From: Lachnospiraceae bacterium
GTDB taxonomy: Bacteria > Bacillota > Clostridia > Lachnospirales > Lachnospiraceae
Assembly: GCA_009911505.1 (NCBI GenBank)
Contig: QXXL01000012.1
Location: 62,001-126,000, forward strand
Direction: 5' to 3'
Length of the DNA stretch: 64,000 nt
Both the position numbers and the translations under genes were made by a program. A model generated the notes under the pieces. It was given only the letters and a program-made list of their open reading frames with translations, was not told where the DNA came from and ran no database searches. Of the stretch, positions 16,177 through 24,790 are shown in pieces. Within the stretch, counting starts at the first letter, position 1; each line of letters opens with the position of its first letter.

Positions 16177-17235
16177 ATGGGAAAACGTATTTTGTTTATT
16201 ACACACCAGCTATCTAAAACAGGGGCGCCGATCGTGCTTTTGGATGTGATCCGCTGTTGTAAAAAAAAGGGGAATGAAATCCTTGTTATGAGTATGGCAG
16301 AAGGGGAATTGCGCAAGGATTTGGAAGATATGGGTATCCCGGTTCTGTTGCGGGAGCATTTTTTAGAGGATTATGAGGTTTTTTTAAAACAGGCGGAGGA
16401 ATTTGATTTTGTGTTTGCCAATACGCTGATCACATTTGAAGCCATTCACGCTTTAAAATACAGCAGTCTGCCTGTAGTCTGGTGGTTACACGAGGGAAAG
16501 CAGTATTTTGAATATTTTACAAAGGTCCTTCCTGATTTTAGCAGCCTTTTGCCGCAAATCCATGTGTATGCAGTGAGCGGATATGTTCAGGATGCGCTGC
16601 AGGAGCTTTACGGATACAAGGCGCCATTGTTGCCCATAGGGATAGAGGATGAGTATGCTGCAGGGGAAAAAAAGCAGGAGGGATTGTTAAAATTTGTTGT
16701 TTCAGGAACGTATTCCAGGCTTAAGGGGCAAGATATTCTTGCTGCAGCAGTCCAGCAATTGCCTTTGAATTGCCAAAGTAAGTTCGAGTTGGAGTTTTAT
16801 GGCGATTTGAAAATACGGGAAGAAGAGGTTTTTAGCAGTGTCCGGGATTTGGCGGGACAGTACCACAATGTATCGATTATGCCTTTTGTGTCTCATGAAG
16901 AGATGTTAAAAAAAATAGCGCAGGCAGATTGTATGATTATCCCTTCAAGGGTCGACCCGCTTCCTACAGTCGCCGTAGAAGCAATGATGCAGCATGTTCC
17001 GTGCATCTGTTCAAATGTATGCGGGGTAGCACGGCAGCTACAGGATGGAAGGGACGGTTTGCTGTTTGAAAGTGAAAATATAAAAGATTTAGCGGAGAAA
17101 ATAGAGTATGTTCTAAAACACCCTGGGATTTTGCCGCAGTTAGGGGAAGCAGCCAGAGAAATATATGAAAAGAATTATGCCTATCAGATTTTTGAGAAAA
17201 ATGTAGGGCATATATTTGATACGCATAAAGTGTGA
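16177..17235 (+). CDS. GT4 family glycosyltransferase
   Basis: A 352-residue GT-B enzyme of the GT4 family. The N-terminal domain reads ILFITHQLSKTGAPIVLLDV. The C-terminal domain has VVSGTYSRLKGQDIL and MIIPSRVDPLPTVAVEAM near residues 250-268, the E-x7-E-type region that binds the nucleotide sugar, then GLLFESENIKDLAEKI. GDP-mannose made by the next two gene products is a plausible donor, because mannosyltransferases are common in this family and the genes are adjacent; that link is inference. Confidence 0.82.
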   Translation: MGKRILFITHQLSKTGAPIVLLDVIRCCKKKGNEILVMSMAEGELRKDLEDMGIPVLLREHFLEDYEVFLKQAEEFDFVFANTLITFEAIHALKYSSLPVVWWLHEGKQYFEYFTKVLPDFSSLLPQIHVYAVSGYVQDALQELYGYKAPLLPIGIEDEYAAGEKKQEGLLKFVVSGTYSRLKGQDILAAAVQQLPLNCQSKFELEFYGDLKIREEEVFSSVRDLAGQYHNVSIMPFVSHEEMLKKIAQADCMIIPSRVDPLPTVAVEAMMQHVPCICSNVCGVARQLQDGRDGLLFESENIKDLAEKIEYVLKHPGILPQLGEAAREIYEKNYAYQIFEKNVGHIFDTHKV

Positions 17236-17276
17236 GGGGACAATGGCTTTACTTCAAAATAAAGGAGGACAGGTTC

Positions 17277-18596
17277 ATGAATGTTGTTTTATTATCCGGC
17301 GGTTCCGGAAAACGCCTTTGGCCGCTTTCTAATGAAATACGCTCTAAGCAGTTTATTAAAATTTTTCAGAGGGAAAACGGTACATATGAATCTATGATAC
17401 AGCGCATGTACCGTCAGATTTGTAAACTGGATAAAAATATATCTGTCACGGTTGCGGCCAGTAAGGCACAGGTTTCTTCTATCCGCAACCAATTAGGCCA
17501 CGAAGTGGGGATTTCGGTTGAGCCTTGCCGGCGGGATACGTTTCCTGCGATTGCCCTGGCTGCGGTGTACCTAAAGGATGTACAGGGGATTGATCCTAAG
17601 GAAGTTGTAATTGTCTGCCCGGTAGATCCCTATGTGGAAAATAGTTATTTTCAGATGTTAAGACGTCTTGGGGAGCAGGCGGCAACATGCAGCGCGAACC
17701 TTGTTTTGATGGGGATTGAACCAACTTACCCCAGTGAAAAATACGGCTATATTATCCCAAAAGATACGGGCACGGTCAGTGATGTACTGGAATTTAAGGA
17801 GAAACCGGATTTAGAACGGGCAAAAGCTTATATGGGCCAGGGGGCGCTGTGGAACGGCGGCGTATTTGCATTTAAACTGGAATATGTATTGGAACAGGCG
17901 CATAAAATGATTGATTTTACAGATTATTACGATTTGTTTGATAAATATAGTTCATTGGATAAAATTAGTTTTGACTATGCTGTGGCAGAGAAAGAACCCA
18001 AAATCCAGGTAATGCGTTTTGCTGGCCAATGGAAGGATTTGGGTACCTGGAATACATTGACAGAAGCAATGGGAGAAAATATTGTAGGGGATGCTATAAT
18101 GGACGGCACATGTACCAATGTGCATGTAATTAATGAGATTAGCGTCCCTGTCCTGGCAATGGGGCTGCATAACGTCGTAATTTCTGCGAGTGCGGACGGC
18201 ATCCTGGTGTCTGATAAAGCGCAATCCAGTTATATTAAGCCTTTTGTAGATAAACTTGATCAGCAGGTTATGTATGCTGAAAAGTCATGGGGGAGTTTCC
18301 GGGTGTTGGATTTGGAACAGGGCGGTATGACAGTCAAGGTTACTTTAAAACCTGGGCATAAGATGAATTACCACAGCCATAAAAACCGGGATGAGATTTG
18401 GACGGTTATCTCCGGTACAGGCCGTACTATAGTGGACGGGATGGAGCAGGAGGTATGCGCAGGAGATGTGGTTACTATGCAGGCAGGCTGTCGCCATACG
18501 GTTATTGCAGTGACAGAATTAAAGCTGATTGAAGTTCAGCTTGGCGAGGAGATTTCAGCAGATGATAAGCAAAAGTACCAGTTGGAATCTCAATAA
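17277..18596 (+). CDS. manC: Mannose-1-phosphate guanylyltransferase with cupin domain
   Basis: Makes GDP-mannose from mannose-1-phosphate and GTP. The N-terminal nucleotidyltransferase domain has LSGGSGKRLWPLS, then SKQFIKIF, VCPVDPYVEN, FKEKPDLERA and WNGGVFAF. The C-terminal ~100 residues form a cupin (VTLKPGHKMNYHSHKN, CRHTVIAV) like the type II phosphomannose isomerase domain of ManC/AlgA proteins, so a second isomerase activity is possible. ATG 17277 was chosen because AAAGGAGGACAGG precedes it and the protein then begins at the family start; an upstream in-frame ATG at 17232 adds 15 unrelated residues. It overlaps manA by 35 bases. Confidence 0.9.
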   Translation: MNVVLLSGGSGKRLWPLSNEIRSKQFIKIFQRENGTYESMIQRMYRQICKLDKNISVTVAASKAQVSSIRNQLGHEVGISVEPCRRDTFPAIALAAVYLKDVQGIDPKEVVIVCPVDPYVENSYFQMLRRLGEQAATCSANLVLMGIEPTYPSEKYGYIIPKDTGTVSDVLEFKEKPDLERAKAYMGQGALWNGGVFAFKLEYVLEQAHKMIDFTDYYDLFDKYSSLDKISFDYAVAEKEPKIQVMRFAGQWKDLGTWNTLTEAMGENIVGDAIMDGTCTNVHVINEISVPVLAMGLHNVVISASADGILVSDKAQSSYIKPFVDKLDQQVMYAEKSWGSFRVLDLEQGGMTVKVTLKPGHKMNYHSHKNRDEIWTVISGTGRTIVDGMEQEVCAGDVVTMQAGCRHTVIAVTELKLIEVQLGEEISADDKQKYQLESQ

Positions 18597-19572
18597 TCCA
18601 TTCTTTTTAAAACCGGATAGCAAAGATTACCTTTGGGGAGGAAGCCGTTTAAACGATGATTTTTCAAAAGGGATTTCCATGTACCCACTGGCGGAAACCT
18701 GGGAGTGTTCGACACATCCAGATGGGCCAAGCTTTGTGGCGAGCGGTAGCTTTAAAGGAAAAACGCTGACGGAAGTACTGCGGGCAAACCCAGATTTTTT
18801 AGGGAAGCATCCGCGTACAAGGGGAGAATTGCCGGTTTTAGTCAAACTGATAGATGCCAGAGAGGATCTGTCAGTTCAGGTTCACCCTAATGATGAATAT
18901 GCCAGGAAATATGAAAACGGGTTGCCAGGCAAGACGGAATTGTGGTATGTACTGGATGCAACAAAAGATGCAAAGCTGGTTTATGGGCTGTATCATGATA
19001 CTAGCAAGGACGCAATAAGGCAGGGGATTAGCGATGGTACGGTGGAAAAGTACTTACAGAAAGTACCTGTCAAAAAAGATGATGTGTTTTATGTAGAAGC
19101 AGGTACAATCCATGCGATTGGCAAAGGGATTCTGATGGCGGAGATCCAGCAGAATTCTAATCTGACATATCGGTTGTATGATTATGGACGGGTGGATCAA
19201 AATGGGAATCAAAGGGAACTGCAGATTGAAAAGGCACTGGAAGCGGCAGTTTTAACACGCAGTACTATGCCGAAACAGCCGTTACGTGTTTTAAAATACC
19301 GCCAGGGCTGTGCATTGGAGCTGCTTTGCAGGTGTAAGTATTTTGAGGTTTACCGGATGCTTTTAAATACGGAACGTTGCAGGCACATGGTGGATTACTG
19401 GGCAGATGGTATTTCATTTCGTGTATTGCTCTGTATAAAGGGGTGCGGTTCTTTCATTTTGGAATGTGGAGAAATGTATAATTTTTTTAAAGGGGACTGT
19501 ATTTTCTTTCCGGCAAATTCCGTACGGGTGCGGCTGCATGGCAGGGCGCAGTTTTTGGAGGTGCGGGGCTAA
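18562..19572 (+). CDS. manA: Class I mannose-6-phosphate isomerase
   Basis: Interconverts fructose-6-phosphate and mannose-6-phosphate, feeding GDP-mannose synthesis. Family landmarks are KDYLWGG near the start, LIDAREDLSVQVHPND near residue 105 (zinc ligands), and VEAGTIHAIGKGI and LTYRLYDYGR further on. Only the first two thirds are highly conserved; the C-terminal cupin-like part is more divergent, as is usual. ATG 18562 (MISKSTSW) follows a GAGGAG site; an in-frame ATG at 18529 is possible. It lies inside the end of manC in another frame, so the two genes are tightly coupled. Confidence 0.9.
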   Translation: MISKSTSWNLNNPFFLKPDSKDYLWGGSRLNDDFSKGISMYPLAETWECSTHPDGPSFVASGSFKGKTLTEVLRANPDFLGKHPRTRGELPVLVKLIDAREDLSVQVHPNDEYARKYENGLPGKTELWYVLDATKDAKLVYGLYHDTSKDAIRQGISDGTVEKYLQKVPVKKDDVFYVEAGTIHAIGKGILMAEIQQNSNLTYRLYDYGRVDQNGNQRELQIEKALEAAVLTRSTMPKQPLRVLKYRQGCALELLCRCKYFEVYRMLLNTERCRHMVDYWADGISFRVLLCIKGCGSFILECGEMYNFFKGDCIFFPANSVRVRLHGRAQFLEVRG

Positions 19573-19627
19573 TCTAATCTGCCAGAAGAGGGAGCAGCCA
19601 AATTATGAAAAGAAAGAAGGAATAACA

Positions 19628-20761
19628 ATGCAAATACCTTATGGACGCCAAACCATAGACGAAGAAGACATCTGGGCCGTTACCCGTATTTTAAAAAGCG
19701 ATTACCTTACCACAGGCCCAATGATTCCGGAATTTGAAAAAACGATAGCTGACTATACGGGAGCAAAATATGCTGTGGCGCTCGCGAACGGAACTGCGGC
19801 GCTTCACGCTGCCTGCTTTGCTGCGGGAATTGGGCCGGGAGATGAGGTCATCACGACACCGCTTACCTTTGCGGCATCGGCAAACAGTGTCCTCTATTGC
19901 GGCGGTACGCCTGTTTTTGCTGACGTAGACGAAAGAACTTACAATTTGGATCCTAAAGATGTTAGAAAAAAGATTACAAATAAGACAAAAGCCATCTTGC
20001 CCGTCCATTTAGCTGGACAGCCCTGCGACATGGATGCTATACATTCTTTAGCCAAAGAATACAATTTAACCGTTATTGAAGATGGTGCACACGCATTGGG
20101 GTCGGAGTATAAAGGCAGAAAGATAGGTTCTATTTCTGATATGACAACCTTTAGCTTTCATCCAGTAAAACCAGTCACTACAGGTGAAGGGGGCATGGTA
20201 ACGACAGACAGCAGGGAACTTTATGAGCGCCTTTGTTTATTTCGCAGCCATGGGATTACAAGGGACGGGAAGCGTATGGCCAGGAACGATGGCCCTTGGT
20301 TTTACCAGCAGGTGGATTTGGGTTTTAATTATCGTATAACTGATATCCAGTGTGCGTTAGGCATAAGCCAGATGAAAAAATTAGATTTCTTCCTCTCCCG
20401 CAGGCGGGAGCTGGTAGAGCGGTATAATGAAGCGTTTGCTGGCTGTACTGATATTATAACGCCCTATCAGCTGCCACAGACGAATAGCGGATGGCATTTG
20501 TATATTATCCAGGTAAAAAACCATAACAGGAGAAGGGTGTTTGAAAAGCTCCGTGAAAATGGAATTGGTGTTAACGTACACTATATTCCGGTATATATGC
20601 ACCCTTATTACCAGGAACATGGCTACCAAAATGTACATTGCCCAAAGGCAGAAAATATTTATTTACGGATTATCAGCCTGCCGCTTTATCCCGGACTTTC
20701 AGATGAAGAACAAGAGTATGTTATAGTTAAAGTAAAGGAGTCTATTTATGAAGCTATATGA
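19628..20761 (+). CDS. pseC: UDP-4-keto-6-deoxy-AltNAc aminotransferase PseC-like
   Basis: PLP-dependent DegT/DnrJ/EryC1/StrS aminotransferase. The start MQIPYGRQTI, YLTTGPMIPEFE and VALANGTAALHAA match PseC, which makes UDP-4-amino-4,6-dideoxy-beta-L-AltNAc in pseudaminic acid synthesis. The PLP lysine is in SFHPVKPVTTGEGG (Lys181). Length (377 residues) is normal. ATG 19628 follows GAAAGAAGGAA and gives the expected N-terminus; an upstream in-frame start inside manA has no support. PseB, which makes its substrate, is not in this window. The gene overlaps pseI by 14 bases. Confidence 0.88.
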   Translation: MQIPYGRQTIDEEDIWAVTRILKSDYLTTGPMIPEFEKTIADYTGAKYAVALANGTAALHAACFAAGIGPGDEVITTPLTFAASANSVLYCGGTPVFADVDERTYNLDPKDVRKKITNKTKAILPVHLAGQPCDMDAIHSLAKEYNLTVIEDGAHALGSEYKGRKIGSISDMTTFSFHPVKPVTTGEGGMVTTDSRELYERLCLFRSHGITRDGKRMARNDGPWFYQQVDLGFNYRITDIQCALGISQMKKLDFFLSRRRELVERYNEAFAGCTDIITPYQLPQTNSGWHLYIIQVKNHNRRRVFEKLRENGIGVNVHYIPVYMHPYYQEHGYQNVHCPKAENIYLRIISLPLYPGLSDEEQEYVIVKVKESIYEAI

Positions 20762-21782
20762 AAAAATGGCAGAAGGCACGTATATTATTGCTGAGATGTC
20801 GGCAAACCATGCCGGCAGCATAGAATATGCAAAAGAAATTATACATGCTGCAAGGGAATCGGGGGCGGATGCGATAAAGTTACAGACTTACACACCGGAT
20901 ACGCTGACGATAGACTGTGACAGCCCTTATTTTCAGATCTCAGGCGGGACATGGGCTGGTGATAACTTGTACCAGCTTTATGGCAAAGCATATACTCCTT
21001 GGGGCTGGCATCAGATATTGAAAGAGGAAGCAGAAAAAATTGGGCTGGATTTTTTTTCCACGCCATTTGATAATACGGCTGTTGATTTTCTGGAAGAAAT
21101 TGGCGTAGAATTCTATAAAATTGCATCATTTGAATTGGTAGATATTCCTCTTTTGGAATATGTGGCGTCAAAGGGCAAGCCAATTATCATGTCAACGGGT
21201 ATGTCTACGTTGGCTGAAATTGATGAAGCCGTCAGGGCAATCCGCCGTCAGGGCTGCCATAGGCTATGCCTGCTCCGCTGTGCAAGCGCATATCCTGCAA
21301 TTACGGATGAGATGAATTTGAAAACTATGCAGAATATGGCGGAAACCTTTAATGTACCTGTTGGGCTGTCAGATCATTCTATGGGTTCAGTGGGCGCAGT
21401 GACGGCTGTTGCACTAGGCGCAAAGATTATAGAAAAACATTTTTGCCTGGATCGCTCCATAGAAAATCCGGATGCGTCATTTTCTATGAATCCGGCAGAA
21501 TTCAAACAGATGGTAAACGACATCCGCCAGGCAAAAAAAGCTATTGGGCATATTGCATATGGGCCAACAAAACAGGAAATTTCAAACACAGTATTTCGCC
21601 GTTCCGTTTTTTGTGTAAAGGATATTAAAAAGGGAGAGAAATTAACGGAAGAAAATATCCGGATTATTCGCCCGGGGTATGGGCTTGCACCAAAATTTTA
21701 CGGAGAAGTGCTTGGGCAATCGGCGCTATGCGATATAAAACGTGGAACGCCGCTTAAGTTTGATATGATAGGTCAAATATAA
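20748..21782 (+). CDS. pseI: Pseudaminic acid synthase (NeuB family)
   Basis: Condenses a 2,4-diacylamino-hexose with phosphoenolpyruvate to give a nonulosonic acid. Residues 10-250 form the NeuB TIM barrel (YIIAEMSANHAGS, AIKLQTYTPDTLTID, FSTPFDNTAVDFLE, IIMSTGMSTLAEI, LSDHSMGSVGAV) and the last ~60 residues a SAF/antifreeze-like domain (VKDIKKGEKLTEENI, IKRGTPLKFDM). The insert SGGTWAGDNLYQLYGKAYTPW favours PseI over NeuB or LegI. PseG and PseF, acting before and after it, are absent here and may lie outside the window. Start overlaps pseC, with AAAGGAG upstream. Confidence 0.88.
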   Translation: MKLYEKMAEGTYIIAEMSANHAGSIEYAKEIIHAARESGADAIKLQTYTPDTLTIDCDSPYFQISGGTWAGDNLYQLYGKAYTPWGWHQILKEEAEKIGLDFFSTPFDNTAVDFLEEIGVEFYKIASFELVDIPLLEYVASKGKPIIMSTGMSTLAEIDEAVRAIRRQGCHRLCLLRCASAYPAITDEMNLKTMQNMAETFNVPVGLSDHSMGSVGAVTAVALGAKIIEKHFCLDRSIENPDASFSMNPAEFKQMVNDIRQAKKAIGHIAYGPTKQEISNTVFRRSVFCVKDIKKGEKLTEENIRIIRPGYGLAPKFYGEVLGQSALCDIKRGTPLKFDMIGQI

Positions 21783-21824
21783 AATGTGCAGTGCAAGAAT
21801 GGGATGTAGATGAGAGGAAAATGG

Positions 21825-22454
21825 ATGGACAAAATGATTAATAAAGAGATGCCTTTTTCAAATAAAAAGTATGAAGTTTTGTTTTTGACGAATAATCAAA
21901 ACACTATGGAATTATATAATTGGCTTTCGGACAAGTGTACTATCAAGTTGTATGATGACCCACTAAGTATTGATTTAATTAAAAAATGGAACCCGGACTT
22001 AGTCATTAGCTACAATTATAAATATATCATTGGGCAGGAAGTTATAGATTATATGCAGGGGCGTATTATAAATCTTCATATTTCGCTGCTTCCCTGGAAC
22101 CGGGGGTCTAACCCTAATATCTGGAGTTTTATTGATAGTACGCCAAAAGGGGTTACGATACATGAAATAAGTTCAAAATTAGATCGGGGTAAAATTATTT
22201 ATCAGCAGGAATGCGTATTCGATGAAAATGTGGAAACATTTGAATCATCTTATTGTAAATTGCATCAGACAATGATTGGATTATTTCAGCGTAATTGGGA
22301 TAATATCAAGCTTGGCAAGTATGAATTGCAGGAACAGCAGGGGAAGGGGAGTTATCATAATAACAAGGATTTAGAAAAGCTGAAGTCAATTTGCCCTTTT
22401 ACATGGTCAGATAATATTTCAGATTATATGAAGCGGTATTCGGAATCTATATAA
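21825..22454 (+). CDS. Sugar N-formyltransferase-like protein
   Basis: A formyltransferase-fold protein (Formyl_trans_N type), 209 residues. The three catalytic-region signatures are visible: an Asn in LVISYNYKYII, the His in NLHISLLPWNRGSNP and the Asp in KLDRGKIIYQ. It lacks the C-terminal domain of methionyl-tRNA formyltransferase, so a small amino-sugar N-formyltransferase using N10-formyl-THF is more likely. Directly behind pseC and pseI, a role in formylating the 4-amino group made by PseC is attractive but inferred. ATG 21825 was chosen because AGAGGA sits 6 bases before it; ATG 21810 is also in frame. Confidence 0.75.
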   Translation: MDKMINKEMPFSNKKYEVLFLTNNQNTMELYNWLSDKCTIKLYDDPLSIDLIKKWNPDLVISYNYKYIIGQEVIDYMQGRIINLHISLLPWNRGSNPNIWSFIDSTPKGVTIHEISSKLDRGKIIYQQECVFDENVETFESSYCKLHQTMIGLFQRNWDNIKLGKYELQEQQGKGSYHNNKDLEKLKSICPFTWSDNISDYMKRYSESI

Positions 22455-22461
22455 AGTAAAT

Positions 22462-22495
22462 GGGCAGAGCAACAAAAGGCTCTGCCCTGATTTTT
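22462..22495 (+). terminator. Terminator between glycan operon and flagellin
   Basis: GGGCAGAGC and GCTCTGCCC form a perfect 9-bp stem with an 8-base loop, followed on the plus strand by TGATTTTT. It ends the pseC-pseI-formyltransferase run. It also sits just downstream of the convergent flagellin gene, but the minus-strand side has a poorer T-run. Confidence 0.8.
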
Positions 22496-23261
22496 AACTC
22501 TGGAATAACCGCAGCACCTTTCCATTTTCATTCTCCAGGTGCTTCCTCTGCATTACCATCTGGAATGTTTGCAGTAATTCATTCTTTTTTTGTTCGGAAA
22601 CAGCCCTTGGATAGTCTAAATCCTCAATCCTGCTCTGAGAAGCAGCCGTATTTAAAGATGCGTTGGCATTATATGCCATAACAGAATCCAGGCGGTTGGA
22701 TGTTGCGCCAAGCCCTGCCCGTGCTAAATTGACGGTATCAAGCGCGTTATCAATTGCTGATATGTCAAAATTGCCTGTTACGTCGTAATCGGCAATACCG
22801 AGCGCGTCTAATGTGGAGTTTGGCATCTGGATGTCCATGCCGCCGGCACTTGGGCCTGTGGCAACATGGAAGCTGTCCTTACTGCCGTCTAAGAGATTCA
22901 TGGTGTTGAACTGTGTCTGGAACGCAGTATCGGAAATAGACTGCTTAAGCTGGTCTATTTCGGCCTGGATTGCACCTTTGTCCTCTTGCGTATATAAATC
23001 GTTTGACGCCTGGATGCTTAGTTCACGAATACGCTGTAGATTGTCCGTAATGGAGCTTAGCGCGCCGTCTGCAATATTCACCATATCCTGGGATATTCCG
23101 GCGTTGCGTGACCCAACGTCATAGCTGTTTGCCTGGCTTTGTAGCTTCTGCGCAATGGAAAGCCCTGCCGCGTCGTCTGCTGCGGAGGTTATACGCTTTC
23201 CGCTTGCGAGGGACTGGTACCCCCGGTATATGCTTTGGTTCGATATAGAAGAGATAGCCAT
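22494..23261 (-). CDS. Short, atypical flagellin
   Basis: Flagellar filament subunit-like protein of 255 residues. The N-terminal conserved region is plain (LASGKRITSAADDAAGLSIA, IADGALSSITDNLQRIRELS, FNTMNLLDG) and the C-terminal region has LGATSNRLDSV and ASQSRIEDLD. There is almost no variable D2/D3 domain. Both extreme ends are unusual: the N-terminus is about a dozen residues shorter than the usual flagellin D0 helix, and the C-terminus (MVMQRKHLENENG) lacks the usual Ala/Gln-rich helix (MLAQAN). The gene lies beside the glycosylation genes and its product is a likely acceptor. AGAAAGGAGG precedes ATG 23261. Confidence 0.85.
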   Translation of the reverse strand: MAISSISNQSIYRGYQSLASGKRITSAADDAAGLSIAQKLQSQANSYDVGSRNAGISQDMVNIADGALSSITDNLQRIRELSIQASNDLYTQEDKGAIQAEIDQLKQSISDTAFQTQFNTMNLLDGSKDSFHVATGPSAGGMDIQMPNSTLDALGIADYDVTGNFDISAIDNALDTVNLARAGLGATSNRLDSVMAYNANASLNTAASQSRIEDLDYPRAVSEQKKNELLQTFQMVMQRKHLENENGKVLRLFQS

Positions 23262-23310
23262 ATGAGTCCTCCTTTCTTCTTAGCTGCATATTATTGCACT
23301 ATTTTACTAA

Positions 23311-23339
23311 AACATATCACAAATTTTTCTGTTTTTCAA
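23311..23339 (-). promoter_or_regulatory. Possible sigma-A promoter of flagellin
   Basis: On the minus strand TTGAAA and TATGTT are separated by 17 bases, about 50 bases before the flagellin start codon. I found no sigma-28-like GCCGAT element on this strand. The site overlaps the divergent sigma-28-like promoter on the plus strand. Confidence 0.45.
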
Positions 23340-23347
23340 GCCGATTT
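23320..23347 (+). promoter_or_regulatory. Sigma-28 (SigD)-like promoter of the FliD-like gene
   Basis: CAAA, a 16-base spacer and GCCGATTT match the flagellar sigma-28 consensus (TAAA, ~15, GCCGATAT) in 10 of 12 positions. Transcription would start near 23355, leaving a leader of about 130 bases before ATG 23484. Confidence 0.6.
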
Positions 23348-23483
23348 CCCCAAAAAAAATCCATTTTTTCCTGGAATGCCCTTCATAGATCCTACAATTC
23401 GTACGATATAGTTAATAGATAAATGGATTTGATATACCCCGGTGCATGGCACAAATTTCAAGGAAGAAGGGAGAGGGGTTAGT

Positions 23484-24782
23484 ATGTTAATTACCAGCAC
23501 TGCTTATCGTTATTATCTGGATGTTTATGGGGCGTCTTCCGCTACGCGTTATGATACGCATAATAAAAGTGAACTGCGCAGCGTCTACAACAACATGGTA
23601 AAGATCAACAAAGATTCACCGCTTTACAAATTGCGCAGCGATACAAATATCCCCAAGTTTTTAATCGACATTAAGGAGAATGCGCGACAGGCGAAAAATG
23701 TCATCTCATCTTTGGCGGACAGTACGGAAGGCTTAGAAAGCTCGTTCCAGAAGAAGGTTGCCACGTCTTCTGACGAAGGGATTGTATCAGCTTCTTATAT
23801 TGGCGGCAATAACGATAAGGAGGTTTCACATGAGTATGAGATTGAGGTGCGCCAGATGGCTGCCCCACAATCGAATATGGGCAATTTTTTAGACGGCAGG
23901 TCATTGGACGTTTTGCCTGGCGACTATGCTTTTGATTTGGTTACAACGACCAATTCTTATGAATTCCAATATACAGTTAGCCCGGAAGATACCAACCGTT
24001 CCATCCAGGAAAAGTTAGCAAGGCTTTTTAATACGTCTGGGGTGGGCATTTCTGCGGAAGTGGTTACAGATGAAAAGGATCGGAGTTCTTTGAAGCTTAC
24101 CTCCAGACAGACAGGGTTAAGTGATAATAAGTCCGTATTGTTTGATATCAATCCTAAGGCGTCTTCACAATCTATGGATGCGCTTGAAACACTTGGCATA
24201 GGCCAGATGATATCTCCGGCGCAGAATTCTGTATTTATTTTAAATGGAGTGGAGCACTCTTCTTATTCCAATACGTTTACCATCAACAAGGAATTTGAAT
24301 TGACGCTGCAGGGCATCAGCCCGGAAGGGTCTTCTACCAAAATCGGGTTTAAGACCAGCGTGGATGCGGTGGCGGATAATTTGCAGGAATTGGTGGACTC
24401 CTATAATGGCTTTATCAATACAGGAGAGCGTTATTCCGGGAGCCAGCAGGGGAGCCGGCTTTTGCGTGATTTTAGGAATGTTTCTTATGCATACCGGAAT
24501 GATTTGGAGGCTATTGGGTTAATGATCGGTGGGAATGGTTTTATTTCTGTGGATCGCAATTTGCTCTCGGATGCAGTGGAGACGAAGGATATACGCGAGA
24601 CATTTTCCGTGTTAAATACATTTAAAAATTCATTGGCGGCTAAGGCGAATTATGTTTCGGTTGATCCGATCCGGTATGTGGATAAGACAATTGTAGCTTA
24701 TAAGCAGCCGGGAGTCAGCCATTTTCCGTCGCCTTACCACAATTCACTTTATTCTGGAATGATGCTGGATCATTTTTGTTAA
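23484..24782 (+). CDS. FliD-like flagellar cap/hook-associated protein
   Basis: A 432-residue protein with FliD-like architecture. After a helical N-terminus comes HEYEIEVRQMAAPQSNMGNFL, matching the FliD pattern of an 'xQLAxAQS' strand, then GVGISAEVV, SLKLTSRQTGLSD, and a C-terminal part with NLQELVDSYNGFI, LEAIGLMIGGNGFISVD and LLSDAVETKDI like the FliD_C domain. The usual FliD N-terminus is replaced by MLITSTAYRYYLDVYG, and the protein is shorter than typical caps. It probably assists filament assembly of the neighbouring unusual flagellin. ATG 23484 follows GGGAGAGGGG; an in-frame ATG at 23442 lacks a site. Confidence 0.68.
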   Translation: MLITSTAYRYYLDVYGASSATRYDTHNKSELRSVYNNMVKINKDSPLYKLRSDTNIPKFLIDIKENARQAKNVISSLADSTEGLESSFQKKVATSSDEGIVSASYIGGNNDKEVSHEYEIEVRQMAAPQSNMGNFLDGRSLDVLPGDYAFDLVTTTNSYEFQYTVSPEDTNRSIQEKLARLFNTSGVGISAEVVTDEKDRSSLKLTSRQTGLSDNKSVLFDINPKASSQSMDALETLGIGQMISPAQNSVFILNGVEHSSYSNTFTINKEFELTLQGISPEGSSTKIGFKTSVDAVADNLQELVDSYNGFINTGERYSGSQQGSRLLRDFRNVSYAYRNDLEAIGLMIGGNGFISVDRNLLSDAVETKDIRETFSVLNTFKNSLAAKANYVSVDPIRYVDKTIVAYKQPGVSHFPSPYHNSLYSGMMLDHFC

Positions 24783-24790
24783 AAAAGGGT

